From assembly GCF_043290135.1 (NCBI RefSeq), contig NC_134702.1, positions 188,264,491 to 188,328,490 on the forward strand: a DNA stretch of 64,000 nucleotides, written 5' to 3'. The notes below the pieces were generated by a model, which worked only from the letters and a program-made list of their open reading frames with translations, was not told the origin of the DNA and did not search any database. A program made the position numbers and the translations under genes. Within the stretch, counting starts at the first letter, position 1, and each line of letters opens with the position of its first letter. Shown piece after piece: positions 11,026 through 22,318 of the stretch. This stretch comes from Rhipicephalus microplus (lineage: Eukaryota > Arthropoda > Arachnida > Ixodida > Ixodidae).

Positions 11026-11481
11026 TGACCTCAATTGAAGATGAGCCTACATCTGTAGTATCACTTTTGTATAGTTTCTGTTTACTGGATTACAAGACGC
11101 TTTCCTGCCTGGATTTTGCAAATGAAGGGGGTTCAGCCCAGCTCAAGGTAATGCTACAATGTGTTCTTCGTAAGCTGCTGAGTTTACAACAAAAGGCTTA
11201 CATGATTATGGCCTAAAGAGACTGAATTCAGAATACGGACCTTAATGGGACACTACAGAGAAATAGTGGCTGACTTAGCAAGTTGGTTCTGCTTATTTAG
11301 GTAACTAGTGCAACAACGAAAATTCGGTAGACCCTATGTGCCTTTGTAATTGTTGTCGTGCGAAGCATGCGGAAAGGAGGCGGCTATGTTGTAGTTTTTT
11401 ATTGATGGAAAGGTTATGTATCGACGCTAAAGATATGTGCAAAGGCTGTATGCGGAGACATATTGTTACGCACAAGGAGGA

Positions 11482-12933
11482 ATTGTGTTCGCTGTAGGTG
11501 CGGCCAAAGATGGCGATGTCGTTGAGATAGCACATGCAAATGCTCCTCTTCAAGCCCCAAAGAACAGTGTCCATAAATCGGTCGAACGTCGCCGGTACAT
11601 TGCACAGTCCAAATGGCATCACGTTGAATGCGAAAAGGCCGTCAGGGGTTACAAAGGCTGTCTTTTATTTATCTTCAGAATGCATGGGAATTTGTCAGTA
11701 GCCTGATCTTAAGACTACAGAGAAGAAGTAAGAGGCCGAATGTATACAGTGTATGGCATCATCAATACGTGGAAGTGGGTACACGTATTTTTTTGTTACA
11801 GCATTAAATCGGTGATAATCGATGCAAAATCTCCACGATCCGTCTTTATTTTTAACGAGAATTACTGGAGCTGCCCATGGACTTGCCGACTCACTCTTGA
11901 ATGATTCCGTTTTGAATCATTTCGTTCACCTGCTCATTATTAATCCGCCACTCGGATGGCGAAACATGGTATGGCTTTTGTATAATCGGATTGGCCAAAC
12001 CCGTGTTGATAGTGTGACATGTCCGAGAAGCAGGGATGAAGGGCGCTTTGTCTTTCTGCGCAATGTCGAATGCAGAGACGTGCTTCGAAAGTACATTGAC
12101 CAATGTTCGGCGTTCACTTGTGCTCAGCGACTTATTCACCATTGACAGAAGAGCCGTTTGAAAACTGTGACTACGATGCTCTTCCGGCGCATCTCTAAGC
12201 TCAGTCACCAGTAAGGCCTCGTGTTGTCCACTGACGACAGCTAACTTTATACCATCTGGTAACATCACGGGTTCTGTGGAGCAATTGACAGTCCATAAAC
12301 CAGCACGTCCACGTCTGATCGACATCACACAATGTGGGATCAACACGTTCCTTTTCATGCAGTTGGTGTACAGTGGTTCTACGTTGGCACCAAAGTTGTC
12401 GGAATAGCTGTCACTGCAACCAACAGGTACACGAACGGTTGATAACGGTGGTATGATAGTGTCGCCACTGACACACAATGCCATCTCACCATCCACAGGG
12501 TTTTCCATGAGTGCTGGAGGAACGTGATCACTCAAGAATATTGTCTCTGTGCGGCAGTCGGCAGTCGCGCCACACCCCCTCAAAAAGTACATACCCAAAA
12601 TAACATCACGTGTCACCTGCGGAATAATCACGAACTCCGTTGGAATAAGGCGGCCTCCGAAAAACACATCAGCTTGACACACACCAACAGGATGCAGTGC
12701 CTCACCACTTTATCCGCAAAACTTTGAAGCTTGATTCCACTTAAATAAAACCTTCCGCCCCGAGGTATCTTTAAAACACAAACTCATGACAGAAATGGTT
12801 GCCCCCGTATCCACCAAAGCCATCACAGGCACATCGTCAACAAAAACACTTACTTTGTTCTTGAGCATCAACACAGGACATATTTCTCATGTTACCACGT
12901 CTCCGGCGACCTCACCTCCATCGGCCGCGCTTG
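11482..12933 (-). pseudogene. Element B pol: protease and truncated RT
   Basis: The protease motif VPVMALVDTGATISVM lies near 12800-12840, in the -1 frame relative to gag, with one TGA between gag and protease. A long open stretch (11891-12682) covers the protease C-terminal part (FVIIPQVTRDVILGMYFLRG) and the RT start (NPIIQKPYHVSPSEWRINNE). RT then continues with frameshifts (PLPRIDDA- and YWQIPM-like pieces) to MMPFGLCNVPATFDRFMD and CYLNDIAIFGRTYSEH (decayed YLDD box), where it abuts the LTR end. RNase H and integrase are missing. Confidence 0.85.
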
Positions 12934-12943
12934 CTAGTTTTCC
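12934..12943 (-). promoter_or_regulatory. Candidate gag-pol -1 frameshift site (element B)
   Basis: Minus strand GGAAAACTAG: gag ends PQEN-stop, and the -1 frame (GGA AAA CTA) leads to the VDTG protease. Identical to the site at 7621-7630. Confidence 0.55.
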
Positions 12944-14276
12944 TGTGGCAATGGAGACGTGTTGCGACGCCGTGGTGAAGAAGAACGGTGAACAAGAGAC
13001 GGTGGAGGCGTCAAGCTCCTGTCAGATGTAGGGGAATTGTTCCAGACGCTGCGTGTCCAGTAGTCTTCGCGAGGCAGCAGGTGTGTTGCCCTAGGGTCGT
13101 CGTGCGGTCTTTCAGACGATCGTGTGGAGTGTTGTGGTGGGCCATAGTACGTTGTTCGCGGGTCGTCGCGAAGTCGTTCGGAAGGCCGTGCAAAGTATGA
13201 TGGGTGGCCATACCGTGGGGTTACACGTCGACGGTTGCAAAATCGCGAAATATGTCCTGGGACACCACAGGAGTAGCAAACCATGAGAGGTCGGAACTCT
13301 GTTCGTCAATGAATCGAACATCGTCTTCCCTGGCGTAGTGGGTTTGTTCGTCCCGTATATCACATGAATAGACCGGGCATCGCGAAGAAGGCAGACGCTG
13401 AGGGCGCCGTTCATGGCGAGGAGCTGGCAAGCATGGTGCTCTCCTTGGTTGGGGGGGGGTGCGCTGTACTCAACAGGTGCTGCACTGACCATCGATTGCC
13501 AAGGGGTCGTAGAAGGCGGCGGCGCAGGCACAGCCTCCCGTGGCACATATGCCGAATGTTGGTCGTTTATAGAACGGTGATCAACTGCTGAATGTGTCTG
13601 TTCTCTATAGCGAAAAAGTTCTTCGCGAACGATCTGTCAAATCGTCGAGGACAGGTCTGGGCAGGAGCTCGTGTTGATGCTGGCAACCATTGTAACATTT
13701 GTGAGCCGGGCGAACTTTGGAGCAATGCCGCGAATTTTCAGCTGTTCGAAAGTTCGGCAATGCCGAATCACGTTGGACACCGAGCTCAGGTGCTCTTTTC
13801 CGATGAGAAAATAATAGACATCTTCGGCTATGCCTTTCAGCAAATGTCCTACTTTGTCTTCTTCTGACATCTGATCATTGACCACCTTGCAGAGCTTCAG
13901 CACATCCTCTATATACGTGGTACATGTCTCACCTGGAAGCAGCGCACGTTGAGACAATGTCTGCTCAGCCCGCTTCCTTTTGATGCTCGAGTCACCGAAA
14001 CACGCTTTCAGCTCCGCAACAAAAACGTCCAAGGCGTCAGTGTGTCCTCGTGGTTGTCGTACCACACGAGCGCAGTATGCGTAAGGCAAAAGACCACATT
14101 ACTGAGCTGAGCGGTGGCATCCCAGCAGTTGGACTTGCTGACTCGCTTGTACTGGACGAGCCACGTGTCGACATCTTCTCCCGATTTTCCTCTGAAGGTT
14201 GGTGGGGCTCAGTAGTTGGGCACGGAACCCACTGTAGTTGGCCTTGAAGCGTTAGATGACTGATCTTGGGCCATTA
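12934..14276 (-). pseudogene. Element B gag (broken)
   Basis: Starts MAQDQSSNASRPTTVGSV near 14274. It continues with frameshifts to the capsid segment LLPGETCTTYIEDVLKLCKV (within 13637-14089), close to LPGETYTSYIEDVLALCHRV of element A. A Pro/Gln-rich linker and one CCHC knuckle CYSCGVPGHISRFC (about 13240-13280) follow, then a basic tail, ending at 12934. Same architecture as element A gag, sequence clearly diverged. Confidence 0.82.
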
Positions 14277-14378
14277 CGACCGGCGCAGGTGGGAGTCCGG
14301 CAAGGCGGTGGCAGCGGCGAAGTCCTGGAAACGAAGCTCCCGTCGTTGGGTTAGTATTACCCAGCACCTCCACCAATC

Positions 14379-14561
14379 TGTTACGCACAAGGAGGACCAG
14401 GACGTATACGGTTGAAGGGGGCCGTTTATTTTGGTCGTGAAGAGAAGCGCCGGAGCGGCCAACAGGTGGATGATCGCAGTGTCGACGTCTTTTTTCTTCA
14501 TCCAGCTTCGGGCAGCCAGCCTGTTCACCCACCTTCGTTTTCTTCCCAGGCATGCGCAACA
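14379..14561 (-). repeat. Element B 5' LTR
   Basis: 183 bp. The minus strand begins TGTTGCGCATGCC and ends CCTTGTGCGTAACA, with an AATAAA on the minus strand near 14428. The near-palindromic ends and the adjoining primer-binding site define it. Confidence 0.85.
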
Positions 14562-14565
14562 ATAT

Positions 14566-15264
14566 GTTGCACAGTCGTATATATGTTTCATATGAAAAGT
14601 TGTTTACAGTTACGCAATGATGCCTTCAGCAACATTGCTATTGTCAGCACCAGAAGCGGTAAGATGATATGTAGCGCTTGTGCTGACGACGATAGTAGCC
14701 CTGGACGCTGCTAGCAGCAATGACAACACACGAGTCAAGAACAATAATAGATAGAGTAGTAAACATGCAATATAAGTAGATACGTAGATAGAGGCTCAAA
14801 GTGTTTGCAGTTCGCAAAGAATTGCTTCGCATTTAGAAACCCCCAAGCCTGCGTCGAACGCGCAGCGCAGTCCCAGTGAAACCTAGAGGAGCGGCCTTTT
14901 TTAGGACATTCTTTGACACTTTTTGGGTTACACCTGCAATCACACTTGCAGGGTACCCACTGCAATTTTTGTGCAGTAGTGAGGCATTCACCGTGCCACC
15001 CTTCGTCATTCTTCGGGAAAGCGGGGTATCCGCAGCACACCTGTAAGGAATTATGTCCACATTGTTGATGCTGTGGCTGACGACGGTGAAGAATTATGCC
15101 TGAGGCTTTTGTAATGAGTTGGAGGATTCAACAACGCACCCGCTACGCAATTCGAATTTTGCGACATCTGGTTGTGGCTTTCCTGTACTATAACGTTTTA
15201 TTACACATTTCGACAAGATTCCTTATTCGACATGAAGGCTGCATAGGGTCAGTTTGCAACAAAG
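14566..15264. other. Intron 3 stretch, no gene
   Basis: Contains a GC-richer block at about 14830-15060 (AAGAATTGCTTCGCATTTAG to TGTCCACATTG) that reads like part of an interspersed repeat, but no second copy is present here to prove it. Confidence 0.4.
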
Positions 15265-15490
15265 TTTAAATCACCGGTATAGCTCACAGGTGTAGTACTA
15301 GGTTATCTCGCATGAGGTCTGGGTTCGATTGCCACTCTGTTTTCAATATTTTGTATTTATTATATTTTTCCTATTTCGCGCCATAGTGGTTAGTACACCA
15401 GTGACGGCGGCGGACAACTATGGCGCCAGAATCGGCATTTCTTGTGATTTCGAAAGAGCTTTCACTGCAAAAGGCAATCAGGTTAATTTC
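15265..15490 (+). mobile_element. Second tRNA-derived SINE family (candidate)
   Basis: The head has an A-box-like TATAGCTCACAGGTG and B box GGGTTCGATTGCC spaced as in a tRNA. An AT-rich stretch follows, then a body with CCAGTGACGGCGGCGGACAA and CTATGGCGCCAGAATCGGCA, which I recall as common in tick genomes. The head differs from the Ruka-like head, so it is a separate family. Boundaries approximate. Confidence 0.5.
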
Positions 15491-15539
15491 TTACTGCTGG
15501 GCAGATATTCTTGAGCGCCGAGAAAAAATAGCTGGACTG

Positions 15540-15893
15540 AAATTCATGTACTCAAGGGTAACAATTGATGTGTCGTATTTCATAACAAGGCTACCAACAT
15601 GCCCTACCAGACATCACCATACACTCACACCCACTGAATACACCTTGTATACGTTCTGCTCCAGAAATCTTATTACTCCATTGACCATAAGAAAAGAAAG
15701 CAACCACTCTTGCAAGACTGTTCTCTTTACATTTACATCCTACTAATTGCTCCTAATTTGCAACTTTTCTTTGTAATTACTTGTTACTGGCATTCTATAA
15801 CAATTTGTGCTATTGTGTATCCAGCTACTGTATAAGCCCTCCTGCTCTGATGGCTTTGGGATTGGCACAATTTACAAATAAATAAAATAGAGA
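15540..15893 (+). mobile_element. LINE 3' end (candidate, CR1/L2-like)
   Basis: AT-rich tract ending GGGATTGGCACAATTTACAAATAAATAAAAT. This resembles the 3' terminus of the LINE at 46150-46207 (GGGATTGCAGTATCTACAAATAAAATAAAA). No coding remnant remains. Confidence 0.5.
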
Positions 15894-15933
15894 CTAACGT
15901 GGCTGAAGTATTTAGGGTCTGTGATAGACTGAC

Positions 15934-16758
15934 TGTGATGTTATTGGGGCAGGACCGCTCCAGAAAGAATCAGACAGCACGCCAGTGCACAAACACACGT
16001 CCAACTTCTATTGTACCCTTCACACATGGACAACCCACACATTACGAAGTTCCTAACAAAAAAAACACGCGGCTAAACTAAATGAATAAGTAGAACGTTC
16101 GGCCTACAGTTCAGGTCGTCGGGGTAGTAGCCTGGGCCGTCGTTGATGCCCCGTCGGCACCATTCAGTGGCGAAGTCGACGTTGTGCGGCGTCGTCACCT
16201 GCAGTGACGAAGTCGGGAGACGCAGGGTCGCCGCGTCGAACTCCAGTGGCTCAGCGCCACTGTCGACGAACTGGGGCCGACGACACACGTGTTCCGGCGG
16301 CAGGGAGTTGTGCCCTTGAGCACCTGCAGTCCGCCTCGGAAACCCACGCCAGCCCTCCTGGAACAGCGGCGCAAGGGCAGGTTCAGGCACCCGGCGCCAG
16401 CTCTCCACGACCAGCGGGACAAGGACAGGTTCAGGAACCTGGCGCCAGCTCTCCTAGACCGGTCGTCTAGCGGAGGCTGAGCTGTCCACTCGGCTGGTAC
16501 GAGTGTCGCGACGTGGCCTGGGTCGTACCTATGGGCCAGACGCCCAACGAGGTAGTCCTGCCTCGAACGACGTACCTCGCGCACTGCCGAAGGCACGGGT
16601 CACGCACCCTCGAGCCCGCGCCTCACGAGCTGTCGTCTTCCTCGTAGGCACCGCACGGCACATACACGCACACATCACATCCTCTTCGCCACCGCACGGC
16701 ACACTATTGTCGTTTTTTTTAGTTTCTGTTTCGCGTCCGCGCAGCACATATTATGACA
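15934..16758 (-). repeat. Element C 3' LTR
   Basis: On the minus strand starts TGTCATAATATGTGC and ends AACATCACA. Contains about three diverged tandem copies of a 45-51 bp unit around 16350-16460 (CAGCTCTCC...CAGGTTCAGG). Confidence 0.95.
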
Positions 16759-16770
16759 TCACCCCCTTTT
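16759..16770 (-). other. Element C polypurine tract
   Basis: Minus strand AAAAGGGGGTGA directly upstream of the 3' LTR; the usual plus-strand DNA primer site. Confidence 0.85.
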
Positions 16771-17037
16771 CCGAGAAAGTTGTTTGCAACTATTCTACTA
16801 CAAGGGCGCGGGGCGAACGAATGGTCACTGCACTGCACGGTCACGGCACGGTCCCTGCACTGCACTGCATTGCCTTAGGGGTCGCATGTACATAGTAGCA
16901 GAATGTTCACAGAAGGCTGCTTACAGTTCGGTTGGAAAACTACCGTACAAGTAGGGTTGCTATGTCGCAACTAGGAGTCAACTATTCACGACTGAGGGCT
17001 AGTAGTATTAAGAACCACGTTGCTACCTGAATGGCAG

Positions 17038-20000
17038 TTATGCGCGACTCAAGTAGTCGGCTCCAACATTGTCACAACCTTTGATGTAATGAACTGTGAA
17101 TGAGTACTCCTGCATAAGGAGACTCCACCTCAACACTCTGTTGTTCACGTGTTTGGCGGAATTTAAATACTGTAATGGTTGGTGGTCTGACTGAATGACA
17201 AAAGGTTTGCCATAGAGGTAAATATGAAATTTTTGCACTGCCCAAACAAGTGCAAGGCATTCCCGTTCTATTGTTGAATAGTGGGTTTCTCGGGGCAATA
17301 AATTACGACTTGCGTAAGCAACTGGATGCAGCACCTGGCCCTTTCCCATCTGGAGCAATACTGCGCCCAGGCTTGTATTGGAGGCATCCGTACGAAGAAC
17401 GAACTCCTTCGAGAGGTCGGGAGCAAGGAGGATGGGAGCATCACCGAGCTTCTTCTTGAGGGCCGTAAATGCTTCCTCTTGATGTGCGCCTCATGAAACA
17501 GTGTGGCTTTGTCCCTTTCTTGTAAGGTCCGTCAGCGGCTTGGTCAGTTCGGCGTAGTTAGGTATAAACTTCCTGTAATAGCCGATCAAGCCAAGAAACG
17601 ACTGCACTGATTTCTTGGTTGTAGGTCGTTTTGCGGCAAGAATCTTGTCCAGCGTTTTGAGAAGCGGTTCAACTGTAGTCTCCCCGATTCGATGTCCCAA
17701 GAAGGATATGCTTCGCTCTCCTATCTCACATTTACTTGGTTTTATGGTGAGGTGAGCTTGGTTAATTCGTTCAAAAACTTGTCTGAGGGTGTCGATGTGC
17801 TCTTGCCAAGTATCGGTCGCAATGATGACATCGTCGAAATAATGGTGAACGTTGTCGACACCACCCAGTACTGATCTCATAAGGCGCGCGAATACTGATG
17901 GCGCCGTTTTAATGCCAAAAGGCATGTAGAGGAAGTGATAGAGCCCAGACATGCTGGAGAAAGCAGTTTTTTCACGACTGTTTGGATCCATCGGTACTTG
18001 CCAGTATCCTTTCGTGAAATCAAATTTGGAGAAAAACTGCTTTTGTCCAACAAGTGCAAGAACTACATCGATGCGTGGTATTGGCTCGCAGTCGGGGACC
18101 ATAATCTTGTTCAATTCTCTGAAGTCTATGCACAACCTAATCGTGTTGTCCGGTTTCTTCACCACGACAATGGGAGCGTGGTACGGCGACTGAGACCGCT
18201 CAATAATACCGAGTTTCAGCATCTCTTGCACTTCCTTTTCTACTCTTTCTTGCAAGGCAAGGGGGATGGGGTACTGCGGAACATGCACAGGCTTATTGGA
18301 GGTCAGACGTAGCGAACACTCCACGAGTGCTGTTTTCCCTGGTAAGTCAGAAAAAATGTCCGCATACTCTTGAAAAAGTGCTTGCACATTCTGAACTTGT
18401 TCAGCAGTGAGGTGTGGTGATAGCTTGACATCCGTGCTGAACTGCGTGCGATACAAGCTCAATGTGGGCATTTGTTTGACTTCGTCTTCTTCTTCGGGGA
18501 GATTTTCGTGGAGCTCTGCAACAACTGACACCTGTTGTGGTTCCGTCACTTCGCGCTCTTCGTATTTTTTGAGCATGTTGATATGAAAAATCTTGTTTTT
18601 CCCAAACACATCGATGACGTAGTCGACATCATTTTTCCGTTCGATGACTTGGAACGGCCCTTTCCACTGCATTAACAGCTTGTTGGAGTCAGTCGGGAGC
18701 AGAATTAAAACCTTGTTGCCTGGGCATAATTTTCTAGGGCGACTTTTCCTGTCATAATAGGTTTTCTGCTTCACACGAGCCTTCTCCAGCTGTTCATGGG
18801 CTATCTTGCAAGTCTCCTCTAGGCGATTACGCAAATCAAAGACGTAGGTGTAAGTCGTCCGCGTTTCTGCGTCTAGCCCCTCATTTGTCCACAGTTCTCT
18901 CAGCACGGTTAGCGGTCCTCGGACGTGGCGGCCGTAAATGAGCTGAAACGGAGAGAACCCGAGGCTTGTCTGTGGAACTTCCCTATATGCAAAGAGTAGC
19001 GGAGCTAGGTACCTGTCCCAAGATCGAGGTCTCTCTTGGCACATTCTCTTTAGCATTGTCTTCAGGGTGCCATTAAATTTCTCCACGAGACCGTTCGCCA
19101 TCGCATGATATGGGGTTGTCTTTAGCATCTTCACGGAGAGAAGCCTGCTAACCTCGTTCAATAATTCTGAGGTAAAACTTGCCCCTTGGTCGGTGACGAT
19201 TTCCTTTGGCAAGCCGATGCGGGAAAAAATCTCGATGAGTGCTTCCGCAATGTGAACTGCATCGATTGCGGACAATGCTACAGCGTCAGGGTAGCGAGTC
19301 GCAAAATCGATAAGTGTCAGAACATATCGGTTCCCACGGTCCGATCTTGGTGAAAATGGGCCGATTAAATCAACCGCGACCCTTTCAAAAGGTGTCCGGA
19401 TAAGAGGCATGTTGCCTAGTGGTGCGACTCCAACTTTTCCTTTAGGGGTAGTTCTCTGGCACTTGTCGCAAGACTTGACAAAGCGCTTTACGTCTCCGTT
19501 CAGGTCAGGCCAATAAAATTCTTCTAGGACACGATCAGTAGTTCTTTTGATGCCTTGGTGTCCCGCCATGATACTGCCATGAGCAATGTCCAGTATGCCT
19601 ACCCGGAACGCTTTCGGAGTGACCAGCTGTTTAAACGTCCTGCCAGTGGCAAGGCGGTAGCGTCGATAAAGCAATCCTTTATCTTCGATGAAATCGTAAC
19701 AGTGGCCCTTTCCCGATTTGAACTCTTTATTCACTTTAGCAAAGACAGCTTTGAGTGTCGGGTCATTTCGCTGTTCCTCGACGAGTTGGGCTCTGGTAAC
19801 GTCAGGTAACAGCGTTGTTGACACGTACAAAGGCCTGATATTTTCTTGACCTTGTTGATTGGCTTTGGTTTTTGCCACGCTTGAAGAAGCAGATCTTGAG
19901 GTGACAGGTGACTTGGTCGGGTGTGCTTGCGCAGGTAACTCATCCACCTGGGTATGAGTCGCCTGCTTCCAGTCAGAATCTGGATCGTATGGTCCTCTGA

Positions 20001-21384
20001 CGCCTGGAAGATTTCCCAGCACAAGGTCATAGAGGGGTTGATCCATACAAGCCACTTTCAGCATCCCTGTGAAGTACGGCGTGTTGACTTGTACAATAGC
20101 TTCCGGGAGATGGCTAGTTGACCTGTCTAGGAGAACGACACTGATTTTCTTGCCTGTCAGGCACACATCAGGAACGAGCTCCCGTCGGACGATTGCCGTG
20201 TTGCATCCCGTATCGCGTAAGACTCGAACCTCTCTTCCTAGCAGCAGACCTTCGACCACTGGCATCCCGTCGGCCAGGAAACGTATTGTACCCTGCACGT
20301 TCTTGTCGTCGTGGTGACTCGAGCAAGGAATCTTCCCTCCTGGACGCTTGGCTGTTTTTCTAGCACCAGCCCGGGCAGAGTCAGGTTCGCTAAATGCGCA
20401 CGAAGAACTCGGTTTGTTGTCCCCATGCTGGTTTCGGCAAGTTTCTGTGACATGTCCCGTTTTACCGCACAACTTGCATTTCAGCATCTGCTTAGGTGGA
20501 TTGCGGCAGTCAGGAGCCAAATGTCCGAAACGATGACACAGGATACACTTGAGTTGCGGTTTCCGCGACGCTTCGGTAGGCTTTCCACTGGACTCTTTCG
20601 CGGGGTCAGGACCTTTTCCTATATTAGTCAAATTCTGCGCCTCAAGGAAGCGATCCGTCAAATTAGCGAGTTCATCTAGTGACTTGCACTCTCGCTCTTT
20701 TAAGAAAACAACCAGCTTTGGATGGCAACAACGCAAGAATTGCTCAGAGATTACGTGATCCCTTAGACCTTCATAGGTTTGGGATACGTTTGCCATGTCT
20801 ATCCAATGGTCGAAATAACTGGTAATTCTTGCTGCTAACTGTCGTCCAGTTTCACCATCTGCTGCTCGTGCTTTCCGAAACTTATCTTGGTAGCCTTCAG
20901 CCGTAAACTGAAATCTCTGCAGTAGAGCTTTCTTTACTTTTTGGTAGTCCAGCGAATCAGCGGCAGTCATTCGGCCTATCACGGTTAACGCGTCACCCGT
21001 TAGGCACAGGCTAACAGCGAGACCCCATTTTTCTTGCGGCCAATCCTGTCCTGTGGCTACGCGCTCGAATCGCTGCAGATACGCGTGCAGATCATCGCGT
21101 TTCTCGTCAAATACAGGCAGTAACTTCTGCGGATTGAGGGGTGAGGAGGTGCTGGGCGCAGTCAAAGCGTCATTAGCTGCTACAGGCATATTCTGAGCTC
21201 CTTCCTGAAGCTTTAGCTTAAGCTGCAGAATTTCACGCTGTCTCTCGTCAGCTTCTTTGGCTGCCTCTCGCTCTGCAGCTCTCTCATTCCTTAGCTTAGC
21301 CTGTTGGGCCTCAATCCACTTGTTTAGCTCTGAACCCGAGAACCCTAGTTGGAGCCCTATAGCGGCGAGTTTTTCCAAGTCCAT
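17038..21384 (-). CDS. Element C Gag-PR-IN-RT-RH polyprotein (one in-frame stop)
   Basis: Single minus-strand frame of about 1448 codons interrupted by TGA at 17491-17493 (codon 1298). Order by residue: charged helix 25-60; capsid with SCAN-like half 165-250 (ITSYFDHWIDMANV, EGLRDHVISEQFL, LKERECKSLDELANLTDRFL); CCHC knuckles 280-293 and 303-316; protease DTG at 391-393; integrase HHCC H602/H609/C639/C642; DD35E core D672/D732/E768; GPY/F region near 907-930 (WKGPFQVIE); RT 1020-1290 with FDFTKGYWQV and active site YFDD 1182-1185; RNase H after the stop (TDAS; STIERECLALVWAVQKF), ending in a DYLSRA motif. All catalytic residues checked are present. Integrase before RT is inverted relative to typical gypsy elements. 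The start is the first ATG after the primer-binding site. Confidence 0.93.
17491..17493 (-). other. Premature TGA in element C pol
   Basis: In-frame stop between the RT thumb (LTKPLTDLTRKG) and RNase H. The frame is otherwise open on both sides and in register, so this is a single-codon lesion, not an indel. It would detach RNase H unless read through. Confidence 0.9.
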
Positions 21385-21446
21385 GGTGCAGTCTGAACGT
21401 GTGTCTGCCTCGAGCGAAACTGTCCTCTTTCACTGGTTTAACGAGC

Positions 21447-21466
21447 GGATCCTGGCAGGCTCGCCA
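21447..21466 (-). other. Element C primer-binding site
   Basis: Minus strand TGGCGAGCCTGCCAGGATCC, 3 nt inside the 5' LTR. TGG complements a tRNA CCA end. I could not name the tRNA from memory. Confidence 0.75.
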
Positions 21467-21469
21467 GTT

Positions 21470-22294
21470 TGTGATGTTATTGGGGCAGGACCGCTCCAGA
21501 AAGAATCAGACAGCACGCCAGTGCACAAACACACGTCCAACTTCTATTGTACCCTTCACACATGGACAACCCACACATTACGAAGTTCCTAACAAAAAAA
21601 CACGTGGCTAAACTAAATGAATAAGTAGAACGTTCGGCCTACAGTTCAGGTCGTCGGGGTAGTAGCCTGGGCCGTCGTTGATGCCCCGTCGGCACCATTC
21701 AGTGGCGAAGTCGACGTTGTGCGGCGTCGTCACCTGCAGTGACGAAGTCGGGAGACGCAGGGTCGCCGCGTCGAACTCCAGTGGCTCAGCGCCACTGTCG
21801 ACGAACTGGAGCCGACGACACACGTGTTCCGGCGGCAGGGAGTTGTGCCCTTGAGCACCTGCAGTCCGCCTCGGAAAACCACGCCAGCCCTCCTGGAACA
21901 GCGGCGCAAGGGCAGGTTCAGGCACCCGGTGCCAGCTCTCCACGACCAGCGGGACAAGGACAGGTTCAGGAACCTGGCGCCAGCTCTCCTAGACCGGTCG
22001 TCTAGCGGAGGCTGAGCTGTCCACTCGGCTGGTACGAGTGTCGCGACGTGGCCTGGGTCGTACCTATGGGCCAGACGCCCAACGAGGTAGTCCTGCCTCG
22101 AACGACGTACCTCGCGCACTGCCGAAGGCACGGGTCACGCACCCTCGAGCCCGCGCCTCACGAGCTGTCGTCTTCCTCGTAGGCACCGCACGGCACATAC
22201 ACGCACACATCACATCCTCTTCGCCACCGCACGGCACACTATTGTCGTTTTTTTTTAGTTTCTGTTTCGCGTCCGCGCAGCACATATTATGACA
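21470..22294 (-). repeat. Element C 5' LTR
   Basis: 825 bp, about 99.5% identical to the 3' LTR. Its outer end abuts the CTGAC duplication and lies 24 nt from exon 4. Confidence 0.95.
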
Positions 22295-22318
22295 CTGACA
22301 TCAACGGCATGCGCGCAG

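Larger units (their letters stand above)
11464..14561 (-). mobile_element. Element B: deleted Ty3/gypsy element, related to A
   Basis: Minus-strand element with a complete 5' LTR at 14379-14561. The primer-binding site TGGTGGAGGTGCTGGGTAAT follows at 14356-14375 after a GAT spacer. Gag, protease and the first half of RT follow, and the remnant ends in only the last 18 bp of a 3' LTR (TGTTACGCACAAGGAGGA on the + strand at 11464-11481). Target duplication ATAT is present at 11460-11463 and 14562-14565, so both outer edges are original and the loss is internal. Several frameshifts and stops are present. Confidence 0.88.
15934..22294 (-). mobile_element. Element C: young Gmr1-like Ty3/gypsy retrotransposon
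   Basis: Complete minus-strand LTR element. LTRs at 15934-16758 (3') and 21470-22294 (5') are both 825 bp and differ by about four substitutions and two 1-bp homopolymer changes. Target duplication CTGAC is at 15929-15933 and 22295-22299. Primer-binding site (minus strand TGGCGAGCCTGCCAGGATCC) at 21447-21466; purine tract AAAAGGGGGTGA on the minus strand at 16759-16770. One reading frame spans Gag-PR-IN-RT-RH with a single TGA. Integrase before RT and a SCAN-like capsid place it in the Gmr1 clade. It has no envelope gene. It ends 24 nt before DZIP1 exon 4, antisense to the gene. Confidence 0.95.

Noticed and set aside
16203..16600. Proline/arginine-rich frames on both strands of the element C LTRs
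   Set aside because: They lie wholly inside LTRs, duplicate exactly in both copies and overlap on opposite strands; no gene.
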